NCBI GenBank assembly: GCA_015075375.1
Contig: JABTUM010000001.1
Span: 3,195,895-3,259,894 of the forward strand
Origin: Planctomycetota bacterium
GTDB lineage: Bacteria > Planctomycetota > SZUA-567 > H5-PLA8
Length of the DNA: 64,000 bases
Direction: 5' to 3'
This document shows positions 37,353 through 46,812 of the stretch, piece by piece. Position 1 is the first letter of the stretch. Every line of letters starts with the position of its first letter. The position numbers and the translations under genes were made by a program. The notes under the pieces were generated by a model. It made no database searches, was not told the origin of the DNA, and saw only the letters and a list, made by a program, of their open reading frames with translations.

Positions 37353-38516
37353 TTACAGAAGAACTTCCTTTGGCGCTTGGGCCAGAACGTCCTGTGCGGC
37401 GGCGAGGCCGGCGCCGAGCTTGACCCCGTACCCGTTGGCTTTCAGGCCCAGTTCCAGCGCCGCGATGCCGCTGAGCGTATCCATCCCGCTGCAGTAGCCC
37501 ATGTGCGCGATGCGGAACATCTTACCTTTCATCTCGCCTTGGCCGTTGGCGAGGGTGACGCCGTAGCGGTCGCGGGCGGTCTTGATCACGGCGCTGCTGT
37601 CGAGTCCGTCGGGGCTCTTGACGACGGTGAGCACCTCGGCGGGGCTGTCGGGGAAGAGTTCGAGCCCCAGGGCTTTGACGGCGGCGCGGGTGGCTTGGGC
37701 CAGGACCGCGTGGCGCTTGTGGACGTTATGGATGCCTTCCTCGACGAGCATGGCGAGGGCTTCGTTCTGCGCGTCGAAGAGCGTGTTGGCCGGCGTGAAC
37801 GGAGGATCGTTCTCGGGGAGGCCTTTGCGTGCGCGGAGCAGCGAAGAGTAATAGGTGGGCGCGCCTTTGTTCTGTTCGACGACCTTCCAGGCGCGGGGGC
37901 TGACGGAGAGCATGGAGAGTCCCGGGGGCATCATCAGCCCCTTCTGGCTGCCGGCCATGAAGAGGTCGACGCCCCAGGCATCGACCGGGCAGGCCATGCC
38001 GATGGCGCCGCTGATGCCGTCGACGCCGTAAAGCGCCTCGGGGTTGACCTTGCGGACGGCCTTGCCGATGTTCTCGATATCGTACTTCGCGCCGGTGCTG
38101 GTCTCGCAGAGGTGCAGGTAGACGGCCTGGACGGCCGGGTCTTTGGCGCGTTCGGCGACTTGTTCGGGCGTGGGGCTGCGGCCGTAGTCGAGCTTGAGGA
38201 CGTCGAGCCCGAGCTTGTACTGTTCGCAGATCTGGACGAGGCGTTCGCCCCACTTTCCGGCGCTGACGACGACGGCTTTGCGTCCGGGGCTGACGACGTT
38301 GATGATCGCGGCTTCCATGGCGACGGTGCCGGAGCCGGTGAAGACGAGGACGTCGTTCTTCGTTTCGAAGACCTGCTGGAGGCGCTGGCGGACCTGGGCG
38401 TAAATTTCGCGGAAGCGCGTGGAGCGGTGATACCACGCTTGCTCCATCAGCTTGGCTCGCACGCGGTGTGGCACCTGGCTGGGTCCGGGGGTGAGCAGGA
38501 TTTCCTTCAGCGCCAT
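37353..38516 (-). CDS. Class V aminotransferase (serine/alanine-glyoxylate type)
   Basis: A 387-residue PLP enzyme. N-terminal LLTPGPSQVPHRV, the phosphate-binding VFTGSGTVAMEAAIINV, VDGISGAIG and the PLP-lysine region MAGSQKGLMMPPGLS are typical of the alanine-glyoxylate/serine-pyruvate/phosphonopyruvate group. The likely reaction is transamination of serine or alanine with glyoxylate or pyruvate. The ATG at 38516 follows AAAGGAC. It stands alone, convergent with dnaA. Confidence 0.9.
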   Translation of the reverse strand: MALKEILLTPGPSQVPHRVRAKLMEQAWYHRSTRFREIYAQVRQRLQQVFETKNDVLVFTGSGTVAMEAAIINVVSPGRKAVVVSAGKWGERLVQICEQYKLGLDVLKLDYGRSPTPEQVAERAKDPAVQAVYLHLCETSTGAKYDIENIGKAVRKVNPEALYGVDGISGAIGMACPVDAWGVDLFMAGSQKGLMMPPGLSMLSVSPRAWKVVEQNKGAPTYYSSLLRARKGLPENDPPFTPANTLFDAQNEALAMLVEEGIHNVHKRHAVLAQATRAAVKALGLELFPDSPAEVLTVVKSPDGLDSSAVIKTARDRYGVTLANGQGEMKGKMFRIAHMGYCSGMDTLSGIAALELGLKANGYGVKLGAGLAAAQDVLAQAPKEVLL

Positions 38517-38718
38517 GGCGACATCGTCCTTTCTTGGGCCGAACGGGTTAGAAAAGCGAATCGGCTGGAGACAGTTTACCCTCGCCCGGAAGGCCGAAAA
38601 GGACCGATGTCCGGCGCAGGACCGTACAGGCACGAAGGGTGGTTCAAAAACCAAGGCGCGCCGAACGGGGAAGGCAGGAACCCAAGGCGCGGCGCGAAAT
38701 TCGGCTTCGCGAAGAGGC

Positions 38719-39558
38719 TTAATTCAGGCGCTTGGCGCACGCGTAAATATTGCATCCGCTGGCGCGCAGAAACCCGGCCAAGGTCACGTTAAAGCGTTCG
38801 GCCGTCTCCACGGCCAGGCTGGACGGTGCGCCGACGGCCGCGACGACGGGAATGCCGGCCATCACGGCTTTCTGAAGCAACTCGTAACTCGCCCGCCCGC
38901 TGACCAGGAGCACGCGGTCGCGCAGGGGCAGCTCGTCGCTCAAGAAGCGTGCGCCGATGAGCTTGTCGAGCGCGTTATGGCGGCCGACATCCTCGCGCAC
39001 GTCCAGCAATTCACCGGAGGCCGAGAAGAGCGCCGCGGCGTGGAGCCCGCCGGTGCGTTCGAAGACGGCTTGGGCGGCGCGGAGACGTTCGGGCAAGGCT
39101 TGCAGAAGCGCGGCGGAAAGCAGCGGCGCTTGCGGGACAGGCAGCGGCTCGGCATGAATGGCCAAGGCATCCAGCGAGGCCTTGCCGCAGACGCCGCAAC
39201 TGGAGGTCGTGTAGAAATTCCGCGCCACGCGGCCGGGGTCGCAGGCCACGCCGACGCGGAGCGTGACGCGGACGGCGTTTTTGAGCTGCGGTTCGGGCTT
39301 GCCGTCGACGCAGTAGCTGACGTCGAGCACGTCGTCGCGGCGCTTTAGCAGCCCTTCGGTGAAGAGGAAGCCGGCGGCGAGTTCGAAGTCGTCGCCAGGG
39401 GTGCGCATGGTTACGGCGAGGGGGCGTACCGTGCCGTCGGCGAAGGCGACACGAATCTCGAGGGGCTCTTCAGCGGCGACTTCGTCGCCGCACGCTTCGC
39501 GGGTTCCGTCGCGGAGGCGCTGGACGGTGACGCGGCGGGCTTCGCGCGGGTCGCTCAC
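38719..39558 (-). CDS. fdhD: Formate dehydrogenase accessory sulfurtransferase FdhD
   Basis: A 279-residue FdhD. The sulfur-relay motif YTTSSCGVCGKAS (Cys121, Cys124), VREDVGRHNALDKLIG, VSGRASYELLQKA and FLRASGCNIYA are diagnostic. FdhD moves sulfur from a cysteine desulfurase to the molybdenum or tungsten cofactor of formate dehydrogenase. No such enzyme is in the window; it may contain selenocysteine, since msrA here does. The GTG start overlaps the upstream membrane-protein gene by 4 bp. Confidence 0.93.
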   Translation of the reverse strand: MSDPREARRVTVQRLRDGTREACGDEVAAEEPLEIRVAFADGTVRPLAVTMRTPGDDFELAAGFLFTEGLLKRRDDVLDVSYCVDGKPEPQLKNAVRVTLRVGVACDPGRVARNFYTTSSCGVCGKASLDALAIHAEPLPVPQAPLLSAALLQALPERLRAAQAVFERTGGLHAAALFSASGELLDVREDVGRHNALDKLIGARFLSDELPLRDRVLLVSGRASYELLQKAVMAGIPVVAAVGAPSSLAVETAERFNVTLAGFLRASGCNIYACAKRLN

Positions 39559-40034
39559 GTGGCGCGCTCCTGAGCTTCGGCGTCGAGCTGCGCGCGTCCG
39601 TTCAAGATGGCTTGGCGGATGCGTTCTTTCTTGCGGCGCAGGTAAGCGCGGCGGATCGACTCTCCGGCGCACCAGCCGGCCAGTCCGCCCAAGGCAATGC
39701 CCAAAGCGATGGCGCAGCCGGCATGGGCAGCGTGACCGAGGCGGCTGCTGAAGACGTAGCCTTCGGGACCGTGCGCGACGCCGACGCCCAGCTTGAGCGC
39801 CGCGTAGGTCGGAAGCCAGACGGGGCTGGGTTCCCAGGCCGCAGCGCGTAAACCGCTGGGTGCTTCGTAGCCGGGCGGGGGCGGAGCGTCGAAGTAGAGC
39901 GCCGCGCCGCCGTAGGCCGCTCCGAGCATCAAGAAGCTGAACAGAATGAAGCGAAAGAGCGAGAGTCCGCGCGGGAGGTGCCCGCCTTCGCCGGCGGCGA
40001 CGAGGGGCGGCTCGCTTGGTTCGACCTCGGGCAT
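39555..40034 (-). CDS. Membrane protein of unknown function coupled to fdhD
   Basis: A 159-residue protein with two predicted membrane helices (LFRFILFSFLMLGAAYGGAAL near residues 27-47, and GHAAHAGCAIALGIALGGLAGW near 100-122). A charged cytosolic tail (RRAYLRRKKERIRQA) follows. No domain is recognised. The ATG at 40034 has GGGAG upstream; an earlier GTG at 40121 is less likely. It shares a 4-bp overlap with fdhD, so a link with molybdoenzyme biogenesis is possible. Confidence 0.65.
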   Translation of the reverse strand: MPEVEPSEPPLVAAGEGGHLPRGLSLFRFILFSFLMLGAAYGGAALYFDAPPPPGYEAPSGLRAAAWEPSPVWLPTYAALKLGVGVAHGPEGYVFSSRLGHAAHAGCAIALGIALGGLAGWCAGESIRRAYLRRKKERIRQAILNGRAQLDAEAQERAT

Positions 40035-40455
40035 GGCGCAAGGCTCCCTATATAAGGAGGGAGTATACCGGAAGAGGTTCGAACCGGCACGGTGGGGTGC
40101 GAAGTGAAATGGGAAGGCCACCTGGCGAGTGAATTTACGGCGTAGAATCGCTCGCTTATTCGCATACCGGCGCGCTTGATTTTATCCAAAGTGCACCGAG
40201 TTGTTCGCGCAAGTTGCTTACCTTCATCGAGATGGCTAAGGGCCTTCGTGTGTAATCGCGCAGGAAGCCGCTGCCCAGCGCGCTTTAAAGGCAACGAAGT
40301 GTTGGCTCCACTGCCCTCGAGTTGAACAGGGTGTGCAAGAGCAGGGGTGAATGATTCGCACAAAAATATCAGGAAGCCCAGTGGCCCGGACTTTGCGGTA
40401 TGCGCTAGTGCGGCTCGGAAGCCGCTCAGGCGCACAACCTTGAAGGAGGTCACCC
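40035..40455. other. 421-bp intergenic region
   Basis: A divergent region between the fdhD operon and the HAD gene. Just outside the 40034 start is a CTCCCT...AGGGAG repeat around TATATAAGG (40044-40063). I see no gene or clear promoter. A strong AAGGAGG lies just before the HAD start. Confidence 0.5.
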
Positions 40456-41337
40456 ATGCGCTCCATTGGAACCTTGGACGAAAACCACCGGTACGGCTAC
40501 TTGATCGACATGGACGGCGTGATCTACCGCGGCGGCGAATTGATCCGCGGCGCGGAACGCTTCATCGGCGAACTGCAGGCGAACGGGATACCGTTTGCGT
40601 TTCTGACCAACAACAGCCAGCGCACGCGGCGCGACGTGGTCACGAAGCTGGCGCGAATGGGCATCCAGGTGAGCGAGAACGAAGTTTTCACCTGTGCGAT
40701 GGCGACGGCGCGGTTTCTCGCGAGCCAGAAGCCGCGCGGGACGGCGTACGTGATCGGCGAAGGCGGGCTGCAAACGGCGCTGCACCGCAACGGCTACGCG
40801 ATCGTGGACAAGGATCCGGACTACGTGGTCGTGGGCGAGGGTCGGACGGTGATGTTCGAGCAAGTCGAGGCGGCGCTGGGGATGCTCCGCGCCGGCGCGA
40901 AGCTTGTCGCGACCAACATGGACCCCAACTGCCCGACGCAGCACGGAGGCAGCCGGCCGGGCTGCGGCGCGGTCGTCGCGATGCTGGAGTCGGCCAGCGG
41001 CATCAAGGCCTTCAGCGTCGGGAAGCCGAGTCCAATCATGATGCGCTGCGCGCGCAAGATGCTGGGTCTGCGCAGCGAGCGGACGATCATGATCGGCGAC
41101 ACGATGGAGACGGACATCCTGGGCGGCGTGCAGATGGGCTACAAGACGATCCTGGTGCTCAGCGGCGGGACGCAGCGCGACGATCTGGCGAACTACGCCT
41201 ACGGTCCGGACCTGGTGGTGAATTCGATCGCCGACCTGCGGCACGAGCGGCTGGTGGAACAGTTCCGGATGACGCCGGACGCGATGCCGGCGCCGGCGTT
41301 CGAGCCGGCGATGCTGGAGTTGGCGCAGGCCAGGTAA
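40456..41337 (+). CDS. HAD-IIA family phosphatase (NagD-like)
   Basis: A 293-residue haloacid-dehalogenase-type phosphatase. The catalytic motif DMDGVIYRGG (nucleophile Asp18, general acid Asp20), FLTNNSQRTRRDV (motif II), the class IIA cap with GGSRPGCGAVVAMLE, Lys in VGKPSP and MIGDTMETDILGG (motif IV) are all present. Likely substrates are sugar or nucleotide monophosphates. The start follows AAGGAGG. The tail after residue 265 is Pro/Ala-rich and not conserved. Confidence 0.9.
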   Translation: MRSIGTLDENHRYGYLIDMDGVIYRGGELIRGAERFIGELQANGIPFAFLTNNSQRTRRDVVTKLARMGIQVSENEVFTCAMATARFLASQKPRGTAYVIGEGGLQTALHRNGYAIVDKDPDYVVVGEGRTVMFEQVEAALGMLRAGAKLVATNMDPNCPTQHGGSRPGCGAVVAMLESASGIKAFSVGKPSPIMMRCARKMLGLRSERTIMIGDTMETDILGGVQMGYKTILVLSGGTQRDDLANYAYGPDLVVNSIADLRHERLVEQFRMTPDAMPAPAFEPAMLELAQAR

Positions 41338-41416
41338 GCAAGGGCGGTGAATCGTAATCGGTTAGCCGCGAACGGTAACGGCTGCCAACCATGGCATCGG
41401 TAGGGAACGGTGGGCG

Positions 41417-42121
41417 TTAGCTGTAGCGGTCTTCGCGCCAAGGATGGGCGGAGTTGCTGTAGCCGCGCTGTTCCCAGAAGCCGGGATGGTCGGCGGTGAG
41501 GAACTCGATGCGCTTGATCCACTTCGAGCCCTTCCAGGCGTAAAGCTGGGGGGTGATCATGCGCACGGGTCCGCCGTGTTCCGGCGGCAGGGGCTGGCCG
41601 TAGGCGGTGTGGACGAGCAGGACGTCGGGCTTGAGCGCCTCGGCGAGCGGTACGTTGGTGGTGTAGCCGTCGTAGCCGTGGCACATGACGTGTTCGGCGG
41701 CTTCGAGCGGTTCGGCGAGCGCGGCCAGATCGGCAAAGCGGACGCCCTTCCACGGCACGTCCATCTTCGACCACGTGGTGACGCAGTGAAAGTCGCTGGT
41801 GTCGTCGGTCTGTTCAAGCTGCAGGAATTCCTTCCAGTTGAGCGTGAGCGGATGGCGGCAAGCGCCGTCGACGGTGAGCGTCCAGTTGGCGGTGTCGAGT
41901 TCGGGCACGATGCCCAGATCGAGAACGGGCCAGCCTTTGGTGATGTGCTGCCCAGGGGGCAGCTTGGGCATGCCGTGGCGGTTGGCCGGCCCGGCGCCGC
42001 GCGGTTCGGCGTCGCTGAGGGCCGGGGTGGCCTGCATCTTGGCTTCGAAGCGGCGCTTGAGGGCCATGCGCGCGTCGACGATACGGTCGAGCTTGGGCGG
42101 GTGCTGGGCTTCTTCGGGCAT
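41417..42121 (-). CDS. Sulfite-oxidase-type molybdopterin oxidoreductase
   Basis: A 234-residue protein with the molybdopterin domain of the sulfite oxidase family. The molybdenum-ligand Cys is in DFHCVTTWSKMDVPWKG; other marks are CHGYDGYTTNVPL, LLVHTAYGQPLPPEHGGPVRM and KWIKRIEFL. There is no dimerisation domain, signal peptide or haem domain, so it is a short cytosolic form related to YedY-like proteins. The N-terminal 50 residues are not conserved. The nearby fdhD gene also points to molybdenum use, but they are not in one operon. Confidence 0.88.
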   Translation of the reverse strand: MPEEAQHPPKLDRIVDARMALKRRFEAKMQATPALSDAEPRGAGPANRHGMPKLPPGQHITKGWPVLDLGIVPELDTANWTLTVDGACRHPLTLNWKEFLQLEQTDDTSDFHCVTTWSKMDVPWKGVRFADLAALAEPLEAAEHVMCHGYDGYTTNVPLAEALKPDVLLVHTAYGQPLPPEHGGPVRMITPQLYAWKGSKWIKRIEFLTADHPGFWEQRGYSNSAHPWREDRYS

Positions 42122-42145
42122 GTACGGCTCTCCAAGCGGGCGGAC

Positions 42146-42336
42146 GAAACAACTTTACCACGGAGGCGCAGAGGGCGCAGGGGTTCGCCGGGGAAATTCC
42201 GGCGCGTCTCGAGAGCCGTACCGGCAGGGCACGCGGGGAGCATCGTGTACGCAAGGCACCCGGGCTAACGCGCTCCGCGTGCCCTGAGTCTTAGAGCCAC
42301 AAACAAAACCATCGTCACTGGTCTTGTTAGCGGCTC
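42146..42336. repeat. Repeat-rich intergenic segment
   Basis: It begins with the fragment TTTACCACGGAGGCGCAGAG, of a type found in many unrelated genomes. An inverted repeat has arms CAGGGCACGCGG (42225-42236) and its complement (42275-42286). At 42291-42336 there is a nested hairpin (GAGCC, AACAA and ACC paired with GGT, TTGTT and GGCTC) that may end the MFS transcript. Confidence 0.45.
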
Positions 42337-43572
42337 TTAGCTCGCGGAACGTTCCGCCGCGGGTTGCGCTTTGAAGCCGACCAGGAAGACAAAGAGAATC
42401 GCGAAGCAGCCGGCGGCCGGAACGGTCCAGAAGGCGTGCCAGTCGAGGACCGCCGGCGCGCCTTGCTCCGCTCCCGGCGTGGAGTAGCGCGCGCCGACCA
42501 TTTCCATCACGTAGGCGCCCACGAACATCCCGAACCCGTACGTGATCCAGGTCAGGAAGCTCTGGACGCTACCACGCACGTCCGGCGGGCTGATCGATTC
42601 GAAGTAGATCATCGCCGCGGCGATGCCGCAGGCGAAGCAGACGCCGTGCAGCGCTTGCGAGGCGATCACCAGCCACGCCGGCGTGCCCAAGGCGAAGACG
42701 GCGAAGCGCAGCGCCCAAGCGAAAAGCCCGATAGCGATGGTCTTCTTCGGTCCGAGTTTTTTGTATACGAACGGCAGCAGGAACATGGTCACGATTTCGG
42801 CGGCCTGCCCGATGCTTTGGGTGGGGCCGAGCCATTCGTCCGCGATGCCGAGCGTGGGGAAGAACTGCGCGTTTTTGAAGTAATAGAAGGTGGCGAAGAT
42901 CAGGAGGACGAAGGCGAGCAGGCTGAAGAGCGCGAAGGAACCGTTTTTGAGCATGCCGAGAGTCTTGGCCAGCGCCATTTTTTCGGCGGCGTCGCGCTTG
43001 GGCGGCGTGTGGGGCAGGGTAAACGAATAGAGCCCGTTCAGGATCGCGGCGCTGCCTGCCACCGCGAGGCAGGCGCTCAGGTTCATATCGAATGCGTGCA
43101 TGACGCCGTTCACGATGAAGGCCGAAGCGATCCAGCCGACGGTGCCCCAGACACGAATGAGGGGGAAGTCGGCGGCGGGGTCCTTGAGGTGGTGGAAGCA
43201 GATCGCGTTGCCCAGCCCCAGGGTCGGGCCGAAGAGCAGCATGGTGGCGAGGAGAAGCCCCCACATGCGCGAGAAGTCGGGCGTATCGATGCGCGAGGCG
43301 ATCAGAAGGAGCGTACCGGCGCCCAGGAAACTGACGCCCATGTAGCGTTCGGCGGCGAACCAGCGGTCGGCGATCTGCCCGGCGATGAGCGGGGTGATCA
43401 TGATCGCGAGCGGGCCGGTGCCCATGATCGGGCCGGCCTGTTCGGGGGCGAAGCCGAGGTTAAGGAGGTGCTTGTAGAGGACCGGCGCCCATGCGCCCCA
43501 GACGGCGAACTGGAGGAACATCTGGACGCTCAGCCGCGTGCGCAGCCAGGGAATAGCCGAAGCGGTTTCCAT
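42337..43572 (-). CDS. MFS transporter, nucleoside:H+ symporter (NupG)-like
   Basis: A 411-residue inner-membrane carrier with about 12 hydrophobic helices. The N-terminus LSVQMFLQFAVWGAWAPVLYKHL and the later PLIRVWGTVGWIASAFI match the nucleoside-proton symporter group. Charged loops (AGQIADRWFAAERYMG and YKKLGPKKTIAIGL) are MFS-like. Substrate may be a nucleoside or small glycoside. No partner gene lies in the same orientation. Confidence 0.86.
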   Translation of the reverse strand: METASAIPWLRTRLSVQMFLQFAVWGAWAPVLYKHLLNLGFAPEQAGPIMGTGPLAIMITPLIAGQIADRWFAAERYMGVSFLGAGTLLLIASRIDTPDFSRMWGLLLATMLLFGPTLGLGNAICFHHLKDPAADFPLIRVWGTVGWIASAFIVNGVMHAFDMNLSACLAVAGSAAILNGLYSFTLPHTPPKRDAAEKMALAKTLGMLKNGSFALFSLLAFVLLIFATFYYFKNAQFFPTLGIADEWLGPTQSIGQAAEIVTMFLLPFVYKKLGPKKTIAIGLFAWALRFAVFALGTPAWLVIASQALHGVCFACGIAAAMIYFESISPPDVRGSVQSFLTWITYGFGMFVGAYVMEMVGARYSTPGAEQGAPAVLDWHAFWTVPAAGCFAILFVFLVGFKAQPAAERSAS

Positions 43573-43682
43573 AATGGCGGGAAGTGTAGGGCCTTTTCGG
43601 GACCGCGCAACGGCGGGGTGCGGGCTGTTGCCGGAGCGTCGGGTCTGCTACAATCCATACGGATCGACCGTGGAGCCGGGCC

Positions 43683-44060
43683 ATGGAAAGCGTTCGCAAG
43701 CCGCATCTTTTCAACGTGCGCGATTACTACCGCATGGCGGAAGCGGGGATTCAGCGCCCCCGTGCCGATGAGTATGGCGAAGCGCATCCCGGTCCTAAGG
43801 ACGTGCTGCTGCTGATCGAAGTGGCCGACACGTCGCTCGATCAGGACCGCGGCAAGGCGGCGTTGTACGGATCGGCGCGGATTCCGGAGTACTGGATCGT
43901 GAACTTGGCGGGCGATTGCATCGAAGTGCACCGCCAGCCGATCACCGGCGGATACCGGCAGGTCACGGCGTTCGCGCGCGGGCAGACGATTCCGATCAAG
44001 GCGTTTCGCGGGAAGAAGCTCGCGGTCAACGCGATTCTGGGCAAGAAGAGCAAACGCTAA
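43683..44060 (+). pseudogene. Uma2/DUF820-family protein with internal deletion
   Basis: A 125-residue open frame. The C-terminal half is a good Uma2 nuclease-like domain ([48 protein letters not shown]). The N-terminal 22 residues (KPHLFNVRDYYRMAEAGI) are also typical. The 60-80 residues that normally lie between them, with the ELIEGEI segment and first catalytic residues, are missing without a frameshift. The product is probably inactive. It precedes hutU by 20 bp. Confidence 0.65.
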
Positions 44061-44080
44061 CGGCGGCTTCGAGAGCCTTC

Positions 44081-45805
44081 ATGTCCGCGCCTATCGGTCC
44101 GATCAGCAAGGTTTACCTGAAAGAGTTCGGCCGTTCGCCCACGGGCCGCAAGCGGCAGTGCCGCGGCTGGCGGCAGGAAGCGGCGCTGCGGCTGCTGAAC
44201 AATAACCTCGATCCGGCCGTGGCCGAGAATCCGCGCGAGCTGGTGGTCTACGGCGGCATTGGGCGCGCGGCGCGCGACTGGAAGAGCTACGACGCGCTGA
44301 TCGGCCAGCTTCGAACCCTTCGCGACGACGAGACGCTGCTGGTTCAGAGCGGCAAGCCGGTGGGCGTGTTCCGCACGCACACGCGCGCGCCGCGGGTGCT
44401 GATCGCGAACAGCAACCTCGTCGGGCGCTGGGCGACGTGGGATCATTTTTTCGAGCTCGAAGCGGCCGGCAAGATGATGTACGGGCAGATGACCGCCGGA
44501 AGCTGGGCGTACATCGGCACGCAGGGGATCATCCAAGGCACGTACGAGACGTTCGCGGCGTGCGCGCGCAAGCATTTCGGCGGGACGCTGCGGGGACGCC
44601 TGGTGCTCACGGCCGGGCTGGGCGGGATGGGCGGCGCGCAGCCGCTGGCGGTGACGATGAACGGCGGTGTGGCGCTGTGCGTGGAGGCCGACGCGGCGCG
44701 CATCGCTAAGCGCATCGAGACGCGCTACCTCGAACGGCAAACCGCGTCGCTCGACGAAGCCGTGGCGTGGTGCGAGGCCGCTCGGAAGGAAAAGCGCGCG
44801 CTGAGCGTGGGGTTATTGGGCAACGCGGCGTTGACGCATCCGGAGTTGCTCCGGCGCGGCCTGCGGCCGGATATCGTGACGGATCAGACAAGCGCGCACG
44901 ACGAGCTGAACGGGTATATCCCGCCGGGCTACGACGCGAAAGCTGCGGCGAAGCTGCGGAAGACGAATCCGGAGCGGTATAAGCGGCTTGCGCTGCGGGG
45001 CATGGCCGAGCACGTGAAGGCGATGCTGGGTTTTCAGAAGCGCGGCGCGGTGGTTTTCGACTACGGGAACAACATCCGCGGGCAGGTGCAAGACAAGCTG
45101 GGCTTCAAGGGCGCGTTCAAGATCCCCGGGTTCGTTCCCGAGTACATCCGGCCGCTGTTCTGCGAGGGGCGCGGTCCGTTCCGGTGGCTGGCGCTATCGG
45201 GCGACGCGCGCGATATCGAGGCAACCGACGAACTGGCGCTGAGGATGTTCAAGCGCGATGCGGCGCTGTGCCGCTGGATCCGGCTGGCGCGGGAGCGCGT
45301 GGCGTTTCAGGGTTTGCCGGCGCGCGTATTCTGGCTCGGCTACGGCGAACGCGAACGCTTTGCGCTGGCGCTGAACCGGCTGGTGCGCGAACGGAAGGTC
45401 CGCGCGCCGCTGGTGGTGACGCGGGACCACCTCGATTGCGGGAGCGTGGCGAGTCCCAACCGCGAGACGGAGGCGATGCGCGACGGGACCGACGCGGTGG
45501 CCGACTGGCCGGTTCTCAATGCGCTGCTCAATTGCGCGGCGGGCGCGGATATCGTGAGTTTCCACCACGGCGGCGGCGTGGGCATGGGCTACAGTCTGCA
45601 CGCGAATTGCCATGTGGTGCTCGACGGCGGGAAGCTGGCCGGCGAGAAAGCGCGCGCGGTCTTCGTGACGGATCCGGGGATGGGCGTGATCCGCCACGCC
45701 GACGCGGGGTATCCGGCGGCGCTGGCGTTCGCGCGGCGGCATGGGATCGCGATTCCGATGGACGAACGCACTTCCAGAAAGAGGGGCACCGTTGTCCGAC
45801 GCTAA
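44081..45805 (+). CDS. hutU: Urocanate hydratase
   Basis: A 574-residue urocanase, second enzyme of histidine degradation (urocanate to imidazolonepropionate), using NAD+ as catalytic electrophile. Diagnostic stretches include [44 protein letters not shown] for NAD binding, and [18 protein letters not shown] with the active-site Cys. [13 protein letters not shown] and [15 protein letters not shown] follow. The ATG at 44081 begins just after the Uma2 remnant. hutG overlaps its end by 14 bp. Confidence 0.96.
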   Translation: MSAPIGPISKVYLKEFGRSPTGRKRQCRGWRQEAALRLLNNNLDPAVAENPRELVVYGGIGRAARDWKSYDALIGQLRTLRDDETLLVQSGKPVGVFRTHTRAPRVLIANSNLVGRWATWDHFFELEAAGKMMYGQMTAGSWAYIGTQGIIQGTYETFAACARKHFGGTLRGRLVLTAGLGGMGGAQPLAVTMNGGVALCVEADAARIAKRIETRYLERQTASLDEAVAWCEAARKEKRALSVGLLGNAALTHPELLRRGLRPDIVTDQTSAHDELNGYIPPGYDAKAAAKLRKTNPERYKRLALRGMAEHVKAMLGFQKRGAVVFDYGNNIRGQVQDKLGFKGAFKIPGFVPEYIRPLFCEGRGPFRWLALSGDARDIEATDELALRMFKRDAALCRWIRLARERVAFQGLPARVFWLGYGERERFALALNRLVRERKVRAPLVVTRDHLDCGSVASPNRETEAMRDGTDAVADWPVLNALLNCAAGADIVSFHHGGGVGMGYSLHANCHVVLDGGKLAGEKARAVFVTDPGMGVIRHADAGYPAALAFARRHGIAIPMDERTSRKRGTVVRR

Positions 45806-46811
45806 CGTGGAACGTCCGGGGGTGGTGCGCACGGCGCCGGAGGGTCTGGCCGGCGCGTTTCCGTGGCCGGCGGCGTCGCCCGATCCGCTCGACGAGCTGC
45901 TTGGATCGCACGTATCGACGCGCGCGGAGGACGTGGCCTCGGCCGACGCGATTCTGTACGGGCTTCCGTTCGACGGAGCGGTCCTTGGGCGCAAGGGCGC
46001 GGCGGCCGGGCCGCGCGCGATTCGCCTGGCCGCTCGGAAGCTGAAGACGGCGCGGCTCGATGGGCGCGCGATCTCGGCGCGCGTGGCGGATCTGGGCGAC
46101 GCCGAGTTGCCGCTCACCGACGTGCCGGCCGCTCACGCCGGCGCCGAGAAGTGGGCGCGGCGCGCGCGCGAGCACGCGCAGCGCGGTTCGGGCAAGCGCC
46201 CCGCGCGCGTGATTGCGCTGGGCGGCGATCACTCGCTCGCATTTCCGTGCGTGAAGCCTTACCTCGATTCGTTCGGCGCGATCCTGGGCGTGATCAATCT
46301 CGATGCGCACCTGGACGTGCGCGCGACCGGCGAAGGGTTGCCGCCCAACAGCGGCACCGGATTCGGGCGGCTGCTCGACGCGGGTTTGAAGTCGTATCTT
46401 TGCGTCGGCGCGCGGGATTTTCAGACTTCGGGGGCGTATATCGACCGGGCCCTCAAAGCCGGCGCGCGGATCGTGCCGGCGACGGCGGTGCATACGCAGG
46501 GTCCCGCGCGCGTGGCCGAGCACATTTTTTCGTCGCTGCCGCGCGAAGTGCAGGCGATTTACCTGAGCATCGATCTCGACGTAGCCGATGCATCGGTCGC
46601 GCCGGGGGTGAGCGCGCCGACGCCGGGGGGGCTGTTCGCGCACCAGCTTTTCGAATTGGTCCGGTTGCTGGCGTCCGATCCGAGGGTGGTGGCGTGCGAC
46701 ATCATGGAGTTGGCGCCGATGCTGGAGCCGCCGGGAACGGACATCACGTGCCGGCTCGCGGCGGGGTGTCTGGCGGAGTTGCTGGCGACGACGCGCGTGC
46801 AGGAGGCTTAG
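45792..46811 (+). CDS. hutG: Formimidoylglutamase (arginase/agmatinase family)
   Basis: A 339-residue ureohydrolase-fold enzyme. Manganese ligands are seen in [15 protein letters not shown] and [10 protein letters not shown]. Its place between hutU and hutI makes formimidoylglutamase (N-formimino-Glu to Glu and formamide) the likely activity. The proposed start is TTG 45792, 6 bp after AGAGGGG and overlapping hutU by 14 bp; the only in-frame ATG (45741) is well inside hutU. It joins hutI with a 1-bp gap. Confidence 0.9.
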   Translation: MSDANVERPGVVRTAPEGLAGAFPWPAASPDPLDELLGSHVSTRAEDVASADAILYGLPFDGAVLGRKGAAAGPRAIRLAARKLKTARLDGRAISARVADLGDAELPLTDVPAAHAGAEKWARRAREHAQRGSGKRPARVIALGGDHSLAFPCVKPYLDSFGAILGVINLDAHLDVRATGEGLPPNSGTGFGRLLDAGLKSYLCVGARDFQTSGAYIDRALKAGARIVPATAVHTQGPARVAEHIFSSLPREVQAIYLSIDLDVADASVAPGVSAPTPGGLFAHQLFELVRLLASDPRVVACDIMELAPMLEPPGTDITCRLAAGCLAELLATTRVQEA

Positions 46812-46812
46812 C

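Noticed and set aside
40035..40121. N-terminal extension of the fdhD-linked membrane protein from GTG 40121
   Set aside because: The extension has no ribosome site and the ATG at 40034 has one; the extra residues are not membrane or signal-like.
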